Positions 36,353 through 46,649 of a DNA stretch of 64,000 nt are shown here, piece after piece (the stretch's first letter is position 1; every line of letters starts with the position of its first letter). The position numbers and the translations under genes are program-made. The notes under the pieces were generated by a model that searched no databases, was not told the DNA's origin, and saw only the letters and a list, made by a program, of their open reading frames with translations. Source of the stretch: an uncultured Tolumonas sp. (GTDB lineage: Bacteria > Pseudomonadota > Gammaproteobacteria > Enterobacterales > Aeromonadaceae); the NCBI RefSeq assembly GCF_963676665.1, contig NZ_OY781378.1, forward strand, positions 836,001-900,000, read 5' to 3'.

Positions 36353-37690
36353 CTAGCGAACTACCGTTCCCCACAAATCATATTCATCAGAATTATCGAT
36401 GGTCACTTTAACTATATCACCCGGTTTCAGGGTGGTTTCACCGTTTAAGTAAACTACACCATCAATTTCCGGCGCATCGGCGAAGCTGCGGCCAATCGCG
36501 CCTTCTTCATCAACTTCATCAACAATCACATCCAACTGACGACCGACTTTGGCCGCCAGACGGCGGGCAGAAATTTTCTGCTGTAATTCCATGAAGCGGT
36601 GAAAACGTTCTTCCTGAATCTCTTCTGGAATGGGATCTGGCAACTCGTTGGCTTTTGCGCCATCGACTGGGCTGTATTTGAAGCAACCGACACGATCCAA
36701 TTCCGCTTTTTCTAAGAAATCGAGCAGCATCTGGAAGTCTTCTTCGGTTTCACCCGGGAAGCCGACAATGAAGGTGGAACGCAGCGTCAGGTCAGGGCAG
36801 ATACGGCGCCATTCCTGAATACGCTCCAATGTGCGCTCTATCGCGCCCGGACGTTTCATCAGTTTCAGAATGCGCGGGCTGGCGTGTTGCAGTGGAATAT
36901 CCAGATACGGCAAGATTTTACCTTCCGCCATCAACGGGATCACGTCATCCACATGCGGATATGGATAAACGTAGTGCAGACGTACCCACATGCCCATTTT
37001 TGATAACTCTTCACACAGCCCCAGCATGCTGGTTTTCACTGGTGAGCCTTCGTAGAAGCCGGTACGGTGTTTCAAATCAGCGCCATAGGCCGAGGTGTCT
37101 TGTGAAATTACCAGAATCTCTTTTACGCCAGCATTTTTCAGACGTTTTGCTTCACCCAGCACTTCACCAATTGCGCGGCTGTCGAGATCGCCACGCATCG
37201 ATGGAATGATGCAGAACGTGCAACGGTGATTACAGCCTTCGGAGATTTTCAGATAGGCGTAATGTTTCGGTGTCAGTTTCACACCCTGTTCCGGCACTAA
37301 GCTCAGGAATGGGTTGTGCTCTGGTTTGGCTGCATATTTATGAACATGGCTTAATACCTGCTCATACGCATGTGGGCCGGAAATTTCCAGCACCTTCGGG
37401 TGCACTTCACGGATCTGATCTTCTTTCGCGCCCAGACAACCGGTGACGATAACCTTGCCATTTTCCTGCAACGCTTCGCCAATCACTTCCAGTGATTCCT
37501 GCACCGCGCTGTCAATGAAACCACAGGTGTTCACGATCACTAATTCGGCATTGTCGTAGTTATTCACCACGTCATAACCTTCGGTGCGTAACTGGGTCAG
37601 AATGCGTTCGGCATCGACCAGATTTTTGGGGCAACCAAGAGAGATAAAACCAACTTTGGGTGCCAGTGCTTTTTGATTCATATCGTTCAA
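36353..37690 (-). CDS. rimO: Ribosomal protein S12 methylthiotransferase RimO
   Basis: 445 residues. It is a radical SAM enzyme adding a methylthio group to Asp89 of ribosomal protein S12. The N-terminal MTTase cluster cysteines are Cys20 (LGCPKNLVD), Cys56 (NTCGFID) and Cys85 (GCLGAKE). The radical SAM cluster is Cys153, 157 and 160 (GCNHRCTFC). A C-terminal TRAM domain follows. This set separates RimO from MiaB through GCPKNLVD. It stands alone, convergent with ybiT. Confidence 0.95.
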   Translation of the reverse strand: MNDMNQKALAPKVGFISLGCPKNLVDAERILTQLRTEGYDVVNNYDNAELVIVNTCGFIDSAVQESLEVIGEALQENGKVIVTGCLGAKEDQIREVHPKVLEISGPHAYEQVLSHVHKYAAKPEHNPFLSLVPEQGVKLTPKHYAYLKISEGCNHRCTFCIIPSMRGDLDSRAIGEVLGEAKRLKNAGVKEILVISQDTSAYGADLKHRTGFYEGSPVKTSMLGLCEELSKMGMWVRLHYVYPYPHVDDVIPLMAEGKILPYLDIPLQHASPRILKLMKRPGAIERTLERIQEWRRICPDLTLRSTFIVGFPGETEEDFQMLLDFLEKAELDRVGCFKYSPVDGAKANELPDPIPEEIQEERFHRFMELQQKISARRLAAKVGRQLDVIVDEVDEEGAIGRSFADAPEIDGVVYLNGETTLKPGDIVKVTIDNSDEYDLWGTVVR

Positions 37691-37949
37691 TTAATGCTCA
37701 ATTTCTGCTGTTGAGAAAACCGGCGCATGATAGCTTTTTAGACAGGGGAATACATCACTTAATTGTTGTCAGAAAGTAAAAAATGGATACGGTTTTATTA
37801 GGAGCTGCAAATACAATTACTTTCAGTAAGTTGCTCACACAGGGTTCAAGCAGAGAGGAAAAAATCACATTCCTAATATATAAATAGATCATGTCTGTTG
37901 TTATCAGACTATGTTTTCTATTGATTGGAACAAACATGGCAGAGTTTAT

Positions 37950-40073
37950 ATGGCGGAAATAACACCTTATTCTGCATTTCGGGATGAAAAACATTCCAAA
38001 GAAGTCAGCGAAGCTCGTTTCAAAAAGCTATTCGACGAAGCCGATGCCATGTCCATCCAAGGATATCTGCCAAATGGCACCGTGGTTTACTGGAATCAGG
38101 CATCAGAAAAAATTTACGGTTATACCGCCGAAGAAGCGCTGGGCGGCAATCTGTTAGATCTCATTATTCCGGCGGATATTCGACAAGAAGTCGAAGGTGC
38201 TGTGAATTGGATGTTTGAATCTGGACAGGGCATTCCCGCAGGTCGCTTAGCGTTGAAACACAAAAATGGGCATGCTGTTCATGTGCATTCCAGTCACACT
38301 GTTATAACGATCCCCAATCATCCGCCCGTACTGTTTTGTATGGATGCGGATATGAGCAGTCTTGTTCGTGCTGAAGCGGAATTACGTATTGCAGCTGCGG
38401 CTTTTGAATCTCAGCAAGGCATGTTTATTACCGATGCTCAGGGCGTCATTCTGCGCGTTAATCAAGCATTCACGTTGACGACGGGTTATTCAGCCGAAGA
38501 AGCGGTGGGGAAGACGCCAAGGCTGATTCGTTCTGATTATCATCCGGCTGCGTATTATGAAGCGATGTGGCAGAGTTTACTGGATACCGGTTTTTGGCAA
38601 GGTGAAATATGGAATAGACGAAAGAATGGTGAGGTTTATGCCAATTGGATCACGATAACCGCAGTTCGGGATGAGAAAGGGCAAATTACCCACTACGTCT
38701 GCTCCCAAATTGATATTACACAGCGTAAAGATGCAGAAGCGCAGATCATGCATCTGGCGTTCTACGATCCGCTGACCCGATTACCCAATCGCCGATTGCT
38801 ACTCGATCGATTACAACAAGCGATTGCTGCCAGTGCCCGCAATCAAAGCGTGGGCGCTTTACTGTTTATTGATTTAGATAATTTTAAAACCCTCAATGAT
38901 ACGTTAGGTCATGATGTCGGTGACCGCCTTTTGCAGCAGGTAGCTGAACGCTTAACTGCCTGTATTCGAAAAAATGATACGGTCGCGCGGTTAGGTGGCG
39001 ATGAATTTCTGGTTATGTTGGAAGATCTCAGTCAAAACCCGCAAGAAGCTGCCACACAAGCTGAAGCTGCCGCCCAGAAAATCCTGGAAACACTTAACCA
39101 GAACTATCAACTTGGCAGCCATAACTATACGGGTAGCGTAAGCATCGGCATCACCTTATTTTCCAAGCAGGCCAATGTTGATGAGCTGTTGAAACAAGCT
39201 GATTTGGCGATGTATGAAGCAAAATCATCAGGTCGGAATTCGCTGCGATTTTTTGATCTGGAAATGCAAAAAGCCGTCACATTGCGGGCTGAACTGTTAA
39301 ATGGCTTGCAAGAGGCATTACGCGAACAGCAATTCTGGTTGTATTACCAACCTCAGGTTGATCATGCGGGTCACATTACTGGGGCTGAAGCATTAGTAAG
39401 GTGGGAGCGCCCCGGTGTTGGGCTTGTATCTTCAGTCGAATTTATACCTGTAGCAGAAGAATCGGGGTTGATCAAGCCATTGGGGTTATGGGTGCTGGAA
39501 ACAGCCTGTTCTCAACTGGCAGATTGGGCATTAAAACCTGAAAGTGCAGCGCTGACTTTGTCGGTGAATGTCAGTTCTGTTCAGTTTAACTGTGCTGATT
39601 TTGTTGAACAAGTGCTGGAAATTTTGCATAAAACGGGCGCTAACGCGCAACACTTGAAACTGGAGTTGACCGAAAGCCTGTTAGTCGAGAAAGTGGATGA
39701 GGTCATTGCCAAAATGTCCGCACTCAAAGCACATGGTGTTGGTTTTTCGCTGGATGATTTTGGTACTGGTTATTCGTCCCTCGCTTATTTGCGACGGCTC
39801 CCTTTAGATCAGCTAAAAATTGATCGTTCGTTCGTTCGGGATCTATTGGATGACCCGAATAGCGTAGCAATAGCCCAGACGATTATCGATCTCAGCCAGA
39901 CGATGGGATTGTCCGTTATTGCGGAAGGCGTGGAAACGGAAATCCAGCGCGTATTGCTGGCTAGTTTAGGGTGCCACGCTTATCAAGGATATTTGTTCGG
40001 TCGCCCATTGCCGATCGAACAGTTACAAGAACTATTAATCGCTCAACTGATAACTTCCGAGTTAGTGATATGA
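37950..40073 (+). CDS. PAS-PAS-GGDEF-EAL cyclic-di-GMP protein
   Basis: 707 residues from the ATG at 37950 (AGAG upstream, 7-nt spacing); an ATG at 37911 is an alternative. Two PAS domains (about 15-130 and 135-255, the second with a PAC-like end) precede GGDEF and EAL domains. GGDEF is intact (ARLGGDEFL) with an RxxD inhibitory site (RKND) five residues before it. EAL is intact: EALVRW, ELTESLL, DDFGTGYSSL, KIDRSFV, AEGVET. No membrane segment or signal peptide, so it is a cytosolic sensor that may make and degrade c-di-GMP. It overlaps the next gene by 4 nt (ATGA). Confidence 0.92.
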   Translation: MAEITPYSAFRDEKHSKEVSEARFKKLFDEADAMSIQGYLPNGTVVYWNQASEKIYGYTAEEALGGNLLDLIIPADIRQEVEGAVNWMFESGQGIPAGRLALKHKNGHAVHVHSSHTVITIPNHPPVLFCMDADMSSLVRAEAELRIAAAAFESQQGMFITDAQGVILRVNQAFTLTTGYSAEEAVGKTPRLIRSDYHPAAYYEAMWQSLLDTGFWQGEIWNRRKNGEVYANWITITAVRDEKGQITHYVCSQIDITQRKDAEAQIMHLAFYDPLTRLPNRRLLLDRLQQAIAASARNQSVGALLFIDLDNFKTLNDTLGHDVGDRLLQQVAERLTACIRKNDTVARLGGDEFLVMLEDLSQNPQEAATQAEAAAQKILETLNQNYQLGSHNYTGSVSIGITLFSKQANVDELLKQADLAMYEAKSSGRNSLRFFDLEMQKAVTLRAELLNGLQEALREQQFWLYYQPQVDHAGHITGAEALVRWERPGVGLVSSVEFIPVAEESGLIKPLGLWVLETACSQLADWALKPESAALTLSVNVSSVQFNCADFVEQVLEILHKTGANAQHLKLELTESLLVEKVDEVIAKMSALKAHGVGFSLDDFGTGYSSLAYLRRLPLDQLKIDRSFVRDLLDDPNSVAIAQTIIDLSQTMGLSVIAEGVETEIQRVLLASLGCHAYQGYLFGRPLPIEQLQELLIAQLITSELVI

Positions 40074-41395
40074 AAAATAAAAAAATGGGCGAAGAACCAT
40101 TATCGTTGCAGGAAAGTGAGGCTCGTCTTAAACGTGTTTTAGAAGGGTCTGAGCAAGGGTTTTGGGACTGGGAGCTGCCTAGTCGGCAATTCATAGTCAG
40201 TGACCGTTTTGAGACAATGTTAGGCTATGAACCCGGAGAGGGTGATTTCTCCATTGATAACTGGGCTACACATGTGCATCCCGATGACTTGGCGAAAGCG
40301 ATAGAGTCGATCAATTTGCATTTAGCAGGAAAAATTCCCTGTCATCAGGTTGAGTTGCGTATCCGTACTAAATCGGGTGAATGGAAATACGTTCTTACGC
40401 ATGGCAAGGTGGTTCGCTGGGCTGAAGATGGCACACCACTCATGATGTCAGGTACTCATACTGATATTACGGAACGGAAAAAAGCAGAAAAACAGGTTTT
40501 CGAACAAGCTGAATTACTCGATTTGGCTCATGATGCCATTATTGTTCGCGATATAAATCATACCATCACCTTTTGGAATCGAGGTGCAGAGCGCACTTAT
40601 GGTTGGTCACAGGAAGAAGTTCGAGACCAAGATCTGCATCAACTGCTGGAGACCAAATTTCCTCAACCGCAGGCAGAAATTGAAGAGATCTTATTTCGCA
40701 CAGGGCAGTGGGAAGGCGAATTGGAACATGTCACTCAAAATGGTTCCCGAATTGTCGTTGCCAGCCGCTGGGCCGTAAAGCGGGATGAAAATAATCGGCC
40801 TATCGCGATCATGGAAATCAGCCGTGATATGACTGAGCGTAAAGCGTTACTGACAAAACTTGAATTGCAGGCTCGGCAAGATTATCTGACCGGATTAAAT
40901 AACCGCGGTTATTTCATGGAATTGGCTGAACGGGAAATAAAAAAAGCCTCGCGTTATGGTCATAACTTCTCGATCTTAATGATCGACATCGATAACTTCA
41001 AAATGATAAACGACACCTATGGCCATAAATCGGGCGATCAGGTGCTGATTACGCTGGCGGATATCTTTCAAAAAACGCTGCGTGTCGCTGATATTGAAGG
41101 GCGTATAGGTGGGGAAGAGTTTGCTGTTTTTCTGCCAGAAACTGATCAAGAGAGTGCAGCTGTTGTCGCCGAACGTCTTAGAAGTTCCGTCGAAACGGCC
41201 GAGATCCCATTGCATAACGGCGAAGTGGTCATGCGGTTTACCATATCAATTGGCATCAGTACACCAACCTCCGCTGATTACAATCTATATGTCTTACTTA
41301 GTCAGGCTGATGAGGCGCTGTACTGCGCTAAACATGCTGGACGCAATAAGGTTTGTATTGTCGAAAGCAGTAACATGGTTGACTCAATGATTTGA
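40070..41395 (+). CDS. PAS-PAS-GGDEF diguanylate cyclase
   Basis: 441 residues from the ATG at 40070, which overlaps the stop of the upstream gene (ATGA), so translation is coupled; the frame is open upstream but that part lies inside the previous gene. PAS at about 20-135 (PAS_3 style, FWDWELPSRQFIVSDRFETM) and about 145-260, then GGDEF at about 270-435. The active site reads RIGGEEF and an RxxD product-inhibition site (RVAD) lies five residues before it. Predicted to synthesise c-di-GMP in response to a signal sensed by PAS. No membrane segment is seen. Confidence 0.92.
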   Translation: MKNKKMGEEPLSLQESEARLKRVLEGSEQGFWDWELPSRQFIVSDRFETMLGYEPGEGDFSIDNWATHVHPDDLAKAIESINLHLAGKIPCHQVELRIRTKSGEWKYVLTHGKVVRWAEDGTPLMMSGTHTDITERKKAEKQVFEQAELLDLAHDAIIVRDINHTITFWNRGAERTYGWSQEEVRDQDLHQLLETKFPQPQAEIEEILFRTGQWEGELEHVTQNGSRIVVASRWAVKRDENNRPIAIMEISRDMTERKALLTKLELQARQDYLTGLNNRGYFMELAEREIKKASRYGHNFSILMIDIDNFKMINDTYGHKSGDQVLITLADIFQKTLRVADIEGRIGGEEFAVFLPETDQESAAVVAERLRSSVETAEIPLHNGEVVMRFTISIGISTPTSADYNLYVLLSQADEALYCAKHAGRNKVCIVESSNMVDSMI

Positions 41396-41575
41396 ACTTC
41401 ACCCCAATTATTCGATTTTCTGCATATCCATTTTGGCCATTTTCTTTTTAAGGGTCTCAGAAACATAAAATAAACCCATGAATATTGAATGGACTTTACT
41501 TTGGATTATTATAGTTTCAATAGATACCGCTAGTTCTTAAATTTTATTGACGCCCGACAATAAGAGAGTGTTGCC

Positions 41576-42832
41576 ATGCAGCCAGAACTTAAGCTTCAAG
41601 ACATTATCATTTCACTGGCACATTCTATTGATATGGTCAGTTCGTTTGTCCATCAACATCATCTGCGAGTAGCAATATTAGCCGAAGCGATTGCCGATGA
41701 AGCAGGATGGAATGAAGAACAGAAACGACGATTGATTTTAGCAGCTGCGTTACATGATATCGGTGCCGTTTCTTCTTCAGAAAAAATTGAATTACTTCAG
41801 ATGGATGTCGAAGAAGATCATCCTCATGCCGCATTAGGCGCAGGCATGTTGTGCGATTTTGCCTATTTTGCCGATATTGTTCCCGTGATCCGTTTTCATC
41901 ATCATTATTGGCACAACGGAGACGGTGTTCTGGTTGGCGATGAAATTGTTCCAGAGGAAAGTTTCCTATTACATCTTGCAGATCGCATTGATATTTCGAT
42001 TGATCCTAATATTTGGATTTTAGATCAGACCGAAAAAATTAGAGATATTATCCGGGCTTTATCTGGTTTAGTGTTTAAACCAGAATTGGTTGAGGCATTT
42101 TTGCGGGCGTCATTACACGATGCTTTTTGGTTACGCTTAGATGGCTGTGCCATGGAAACGTTGTTGCACCGAACATTGGCATATGAACCGCCCATTAATG
42201 TTGATATTGATGTGTTAGAGTCTTTAGCTCTTACCTTTTCTCATGTGATCGATTTTCGAAGTCAATTTACCTCTACACACTCTGCGGGCGTGGCAGCAGT
42301 AGCCTATGAATTAGCAAAACTAAAACCATTTTCAGAGGAAAAGAGCCGTAAATTACGTGTCGCGGGTTATTTACATGATATTGGCAAAATTGCGGTGCCG
42401 AGTGAAATTTTAAACAAACCGGATAAATTAACGGCAAAAGAGTTTAACCGCATGAAAGCACATGCTTTTTATACCAATTCAATCTTGAGTGAATTAAATG
42501 TGCTGGCTGATATCTGCGGCTGGGCCAGTAATCATCATGAAAAAACAGATGGTTCTGGTTATCCATTTGGTTTGGATGGTCGCTCACTTTCAGAAGAAGC
42601 GCGGATCATGACCTATGCGGATGTATTTACAGCACTGAGAGAAGATCGGCCTTATCGCAAATCAATGCCATTGAGTGAGGCAATGGAGGCACTAGTGGGA
42701 ATGTTAAAGCCAAAAGATACTGATTCAGTTTATTGCTTGTTATGCCAACATCTCACGGAAATTGATGAGGTCAGGTCTCTTGCTCAGCATAAGGCGAGTG
42801 CGACTTATCAGCGAATTATTCAAACAGTATAA
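41576..42832 (+). CDS. HD-GYP c-di-GMP phosphodiesterase with tandem HD domains
   Basis: 418 residues. The C-terminal HD-GYP domain is intact: HDIGKI at 267-272 and HHEKTDGSGYP at 320-330. The N-terminal half is a second, degenerate HD-like domain (LHDIGA at 59-64, RFHHHYWHNGDGV near 107-118) that lacks the GYP motif. AGAG lies about 9 nt before the ATG. It likely hydrolyses c-di-GMP, opposing the cyclases encoded upstream, although the 180-bp gap may carry its own promoter. Convergent with pykA across a shared terminator. Confidence 0.9.
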   Translation: MQPELKLQDIIISLAHSIDMVSSFVHQHHLRVAILAEAIADEAGWNEEQKRRLILAAALHDIGAVSSSEKIELLQMDVEEDHPHAALGAGMLCDFAYFADIVPVIRFHHHYWHNGDGVLVGDEIVPEESFLLHLADRIDISIDPNIWILDQTEKIRDIIRALSGLVFKPELVEAFLRASLHDAFWLRLDGCAMETLLHRTLAYEPPINVDIDVLESLALTFSHVIDFRSQFTSTHSAGVAAVAYELAKLKPFSEEKSRKLRVAGYLHDIGKIAVPSEILNKPDKLTAKEFNRMKAHAFYTNSILSELNVLADICGWASNHHEKTDGSGYPFGLDGRSLSEEARIMTYADVFTALREDRPYRKSMPLSEAMEALVGMLKPKDTDSVYCLLCQHLTEIDEVRSLAQHKASATYQRIIQTV

Positions 42833-42858
42833 AAACGCCGGCAAGTGCCGGCGTTGTT
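42831..42858. terminator. Bidirectional terminator between HD-GYP gene and pykA
   Basis: AACGCCGG (42834-42841) pairs with CCGGCGTT (42848-42855), with A-run before and T-rich DNA after. Confidence 0.75.
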
Positions 42859-42875
42859 CCAAATGATTGTAGGAA

Positions 42876-44315
42876 TTATTCTACAATCATCATCTTACAA
42901 GTATTTGTACCGCCAATACTTTCAATTTTGTCGCCATAAGTCATCAGGATCAGGTCGCCTGATTTCAGATAACCACGGCTCTTCAGCTCTGAAATTGCGT
43001 CACGGCAATTCTGGATCACTGGTTGTGATTCATCAGCGTCAAAGAATACCGGCGTAACACCGCGATACAGAGAACACCAGTTCAGTGTCTGCTGGTGGCG
43101 TGACAAAGCGAAAATTGGCAAACCAGAGCTCAAGCGTGACATCAGCAGAGGCGTGGTGCCTGATTCAGTCATCGCGACAATACCTTTAACACCTTGCATG
43201 TGGTTAGCCGCATACATGGTGCTCATGGCTACTGTTTCTTCAACAGAGTTAAAGGTGTAAGTCATGCGATGATTCGATACGTTCACGCTTGGGTGTTTTT
43301 CCGCACCGACACAAACGCTGGCCATGGCTAAGACGGTTTCAATCGGGAAATCACCGGCAGCAGTTTCAGCTGACAGCATGACTGCGTCAGTACCATCTAA
43401 TACTGCGTTGGCAACGTCCATGACTTCGGCACGTGTTGGCATCGGTGCTTTGATCATCGATTCCATCATTTGAGTTGCAGTGATGACGACACGGTTTAAT
43501 TTACGGGCACTGCGGATCAGTTTTTTCTGCACACCCATCAGCTCAGAGTCGCCGATTTCCACACCCAAGTCACCGCGTGCAACCATTACCACGTCAGAAG
43601 CCAGAATGATGTCTTCCATCGCTTCGTCAGTAGCAACTGTTTCTGCACGTTCTACCTTAGCCACGATCTTAGCGTTACAACCTGCTTCACGAGCCAGTTC
43701 ACGTGCATAGTTCAGATCGGCACCGTTACGTGGGAAAGAAACAGCCAGATAGTCAACTTGCATCAACGCGGCAGTTTTGATGTCTGCTTTGTCTTTTTCA
43801 GTCAACGCAGGGGCAGACAGACCGCCGCCTTTTTTGTTGATACCTTTGTTGTTAGACAGTGGGCCACCCACAGTCACTGTGGTGAAAATTTTGCTGCCTT
43901 CAACGCTGTCTACTTTTAACTGCACACGGCCGTCATCCAGTAACAAAATGTCACCATCAACAAGATCTTCAGGTAGTTTCTTGTAGTCGATACCGACTTG
44001 TTCCTGTGTACCTTCGCCTTTACCCAGTTCTGCATCCAGCAGGAATTTGTCACCCACTTTCAACATAATCTTGTTGTCTTTGAATGTAGACACACGAATT
44101 TTAGGGCCTTGCAGGTCGCCCAGAATAGCAATGGATTTACCCAAACGAGCAGCCAGGTCACGAATATGCTTCGCGCGGGCAATATGATCTTCCGCTGTGC
44201 CGTGAGAAAAGTTCATGCGTACCATGTTGGCACCGGCTTCCAAAATCCCTTCCAGAACGCCTTCACGATCAGTTGCCGGACCCAGTGTGGTCACGATTTT
44301 AGTTCTTCTTAACAT
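42876..44315 (-). CDS. pykA: Pyruvate kinase II (PykA)
   Basis: 479 residues from the ATG at 44315, which has GGAG 6 nt upstream; the ATG four codons earlier has no ribosome site. It converts PEP and ADP to pyruvate and ATP. Signature at about 200-220: AKVERAET preceding the catalytic region, with [12 protein letters not shown] and ATQMMESM in the barrel. [16 protein letters not shown] at the N-terminus is the PykA form rather than PykF. Downstream of hexR, as in many gammaproteobacteria. A HexR-type palindrome lies in its promoter region. Confidence 0.94.
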   Translation of the reverse strand: MLRRTKIVTTLGPATDREGVLEGILEAGANMVRMNFSHGTAEDHIARAKHIRDLAARLGKSIAILGDLQGPKIRVSTFKDNKIMLKVGDKFLLDAELGKGEGTQEQVGIDYKKLPEDLVDGDILLLDDGRVQLKVDSVEGSKIFTTVTVGGPLSNNKGINKKGGGLSAPALTEKDKADIKTAALMQVDYLAVSFPRNGADLNYARELAREAGCNAKIVAKVERAETVATDEAMEDIILASDVVMVARGDLGVEIGDSELMGVQKKLIRSARKLNRVVITATQMMESMIKAPMPTRAEVMDVANAVLDGTDAVMLSAETAAGDFPIETVLAMASVCVGAEKHPSVNVSNHRMTYTFNSVEETVAMSTMYAANHMQGVKGIVAMTESGTTPLLMSRLSSGLPIFALSRHQQTLNWCSLYRGVTPVFFDADESQPVIQNCRDAISELKSRGYLKSGDLILMTYGDKIESIGGTNTCKMMIVE

Positions 44316-44410
44316 CTTCAGCTCCATGAGTTAGTTATAAATAGCAAATAACAGATAACGGAAATTGATATGAAAAAAGTGACCTGCAATAAATGTGCGA
44401 GAATGTAAGT

Positions 44411-44425
44411 TGTAGGAACATTACA
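44411..44425. promoter_or_regulatory. Candidate HexR site upstream of pykA
   Basis: TGTAGGAACATTACA has TGTA and TACA arms with the spacing of the published gammaproteobacterial HexR pattern (TGTAAT-N3-ATTACA). It lies about 96 bp upstream of pykA, next to hexR itself. Confidence 0.4.
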
Positions 44426-44507
44426 GGTCGGTTGTGTCATTTTGATGATACGAAACGACACATTTCGATACACAATGAGGGCATGATGAGGGATATAAGA
44501 AATGATT

Positions 44508-45359
44508 TCACTGATGCAGTGATTCAAAGCGAGAATCTTTTATCCCTTCTTTGACCTTCTTCAAATTTTCGCGGAATTTTACGCCGCGGCGTAATGTAAA
44601 TCCGGTCGCTAATACGTCAATTAATGCCAGTTGTGCGATACGTGACGCCATTGGTAAATAAACATCAGTATCTTCTGGTACATCCATTGATAACACCAGA
44701 TTACATTGCGCAGCTAAAGGGGAATCCTGTGCTGTAATACCAATCACGGTTGCATCATTGTGGCGCGCTAATGCAGCGATCTCAACGAGCGCTTTGGTAC
44801 GACCGGTATGCGAGATCACCACAACGACATCACCATCACTGCTATTAATACAGCTCATTCGCATCATGACGATGTCATCAAAACAGACAACAGGAATGTT
44901 AAAACGGAAGAATTTATTCAAGGCATCATGGGCTACTGCTGATGAGGCGCCCAAGCCGAAAAATGATATTTTTTTGGCCTGCGTGAGTAAATCAACACAC
45001 CGGTTAACTGCGGATGTATCCAGACTGTTTTTGGCTACTTCCAGACAAGCGATGGTCGATTCAAAAATCTTGGTGGTGTATTCATCTGGCGTGTCATTTT
45101 CTTCGACATGCAGATTCACATACGGTGTGCCATTAGCGAGGCTCTGAGCCAGGTGCAGCTTGAAATCGGGGAAGCCTTTTGTGTCGAGACGACGACAAAA
45201 TCGGTTCACTGTTGGTTCACTGACATCAGCCATTTTTGCGAGCGTAGCGATGCTGGAATGAATCGCGACCTGAGGCGAATGTAGAATCACTTCGGCGACT
45301 TTGCGCTCTGATTTACTGAAATGTTCCAGATGTTTAGTGATTTTTTCCAGTGTATTCAT
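44508..45359 (-). CDS. hexR: HexR, RpiR-family regulator of central carbon metabolism
   Basis: 283 residues. An N-terminal RpiR HTH (about 1-77, with LAKMADVSEPTVNRFCRRL) is followed by a SIS sugar-phosphate domain (about 125-260, FFGLGASSAVAHDA and VVVISHTGRTKALVEIA). HexR represses or activates glycolytic and Entner-Doudoroff genes and is released by 2-keto-3-deoxy-6-phosphogluconate. Its position between pykA and glk fits that role. In E. coli it adjoins zwf and pykA; zwf is not in this window. Confidence 0.93.
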   Translation of the reverse strand: MNTLEKITKHLEHFSKSERKVAEVILHSPQVAIHSSIATLAKMADVSEPTVNRFCRRLDTKGFPDFKLHLAQSLANGTPYVNLHVEENDTPDEYTTKIFESTIACLEVAKNSLDTSAVNRCVDLLTQAKKISFFGLGASSAVAHDALNKFFRFNIPVVCFDDIVMMRMSCINSSDGDVVVVISHTGRTKALVEIAALARHNDATVIGITAQDSPLAAQCNLVLSMDVPEDTDVYLPMASRIAQLALIDVLATGFTLRRGVKFRENLKKVKEGIKDSRFESLHQ

Positions 45360-45466
45360 GCTTAGTGATCCAGCTCGCAGCGAATAGTGTTGGTTAGTTG
45401 TTATTAATGTTAAAGGTAACAGATAAAGTTAGCATAGACAGCAAAATGTAGGAAAAAAACAACATT

Positions 45467-45482
45467 TGTTGATCAAATCACA
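45467..45482. promoter_or_regulatory. Possible CRP site between hexR and glk
   Basis: TGTTGATCAAATCACA resembles the CRP pattern TGTGA-N6-TCACA (one arm exact). A weak HexR-like match (TGTAACTATATTGAT) lies at 45554-45568, nearer to glk. Both are tentative. Confidence 0.25.
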
Positions 45483-45601
45483 GATGCTGTGATCTATTTG
45501 GCGTTTTCTATTTCTGACAATATGTAGACTTCTGATTCGTGAAAGTAAACTATTGTAACTATATTGATATTCCAACATGAGCGACTTTTGGGGAGATTAT
45601 A

Positions 45602-46567
45602 ATGGCTGAGCAGGTTCTGGTGGGCGATGTTGGTGGTACTAACGCGCGTCTCGCATTGTGTAGTTTGCAAGATGGTAGTTTATCGCACATCAAAAACTAT
45701 TCAGGTGCTGAATACCCATCTCTTGAAGCGGTGATCCGCGTCTATCTGGAAGAGACGGCGGCGAAAGTCAGCAGTGCATGTATCGCGATTGCTTGCCCAA
45801 TCACAGGTGACTGGGTTGCTATGACCAATCACACCTGGGCGTTCTCACAAAGTGAAATGCAACAAAATCTGGGTCTGACACATCTGTCTATTATTAATGA
45901 CTTTACCGCCATCTCCATGGCTATTCCTGCATTGAAAGCAGAAGACAAGATCCAGTTTGGTGGTGAAGCGGCGCAAGCAGGCAAGCCAATTGCTGTCTAT
46001 GGTGCCGGCACAGGTTTGGGTGTTGCTCATCTGGTGCATACCGGCGAAGCGTGGATGAGCTTGCCTGGTGAAGGTGGTCACGTTGACTTTGCACCTAACA
46101 GCACTGAAGAAGTGATGGTATTGGAAGCGTTACGTGAAGAACTTGGTCACGTATCGGCTGAACGTCTGCTATCTGGCCCTGGTTTGGTGAATATTTATCG
46201 TGGTTTAGTGTTGTCTGATGAACGCGTGCCAGAAAATCTGCAACCTAAAGATGTCACTGAACGGGCATTGGCAGATGAAGATATCGACTGTCGTCGTGCA
46301 CTGAGTTTGTTCTGCGTGCTGATGGGGCGTTTCGGCGGTAACTTGGCGCTGAATCTGGGCACTTTCGGTGGTGTTTACATCGCTGGTGGTATTGTTCCTC
46401 GCTTCCTCGAATTCTTCAAAGCCTCTGGCTTCCGTGTTGCGTTCGAAGATAAAGGCCGTTTCCACTCTTATCTGGAATCAATCCCTGTTTTCCTGATCAC
46501 GCATGAACAACCAGGGTTGTTAGGCTCTGGTGCTTATGTACGTCAGAAACTGGGTTACAAAATCTGA
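45602..46567 (+). CDS. glk: Glucokinase
   Basis: 321 residues, the length of E. coli Glk. It phosphorylates glucose to glucose-6-phosphate with ATP. The phosphate loop [12 protein letters not shown] is at 8-19, the catalytic base region [10 protein letters not shown] near 99, and [11 protein letters not shown] and [10 protein letters not shown] follow. GGGGA precedes the ATG by 8 nt. Divergent from hexR, so the 242-bp region between them probably carries shared sugar-responsive control. Followed by a strong terminator. Confidence 0.95.
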   Translation: MAEQVLVGDVGGTNARLALCSLQDGSLSHIKNYSGAEYPSLEAVIRVYLEETAAKVSSACIAIACPITGDWVAMTNHTWAFSQSEMQQNLGLTHLSIINDFTAISMAIPALKAEDKIQFGGEAAQAGKPIAVYGAGTGLGVAHLVHTGEAWMSLPGEGGHVDFAPNSTEEVMVLEALREELGHVSAERLLSGPGLVNIYRGLVLSDERVPENLQPKDVTERALADEDIDCRRALSLFCVLMGRFGGNLALNLGTFGGVYIAGGIVPRFLEFFKASGFRVAFEDKGRFHSYLESIPVFLITHEQPGLLGSGAYVRQKLGYKI

Positions 46568-46601
46568 TCCCAGAGCGCAACGTGTTGTAAATATCAAAAT
46601 A

Positions 46602-46639
46602 GTAAAACGCCCCGACACATTGCGGGGCGTTTTGTTTTT
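46602..46639 (+). terminator. Terminator after glk
   Basis: AAAACGCCCCG (46604-46614) pairs with CGGGGCGTTTT (46623-46633), with more T after. Confidence 0.85.
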
Positions 46640-46649
46640 CCAAATCAAT

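Noticed and set aside
37755-37994. 79-codon minus-strand frame between rimO and the GGDEF-EAL gene
   Set aside because: It overlaps the start of the GGDEF-EAL gene, and no ribosome site or family features are seen.
39971-40069. Upstream extension of the second GGDEF protein
   Set aside because: It is inside the EAL gene; the ATGA overlap at 40070 is the natural start.
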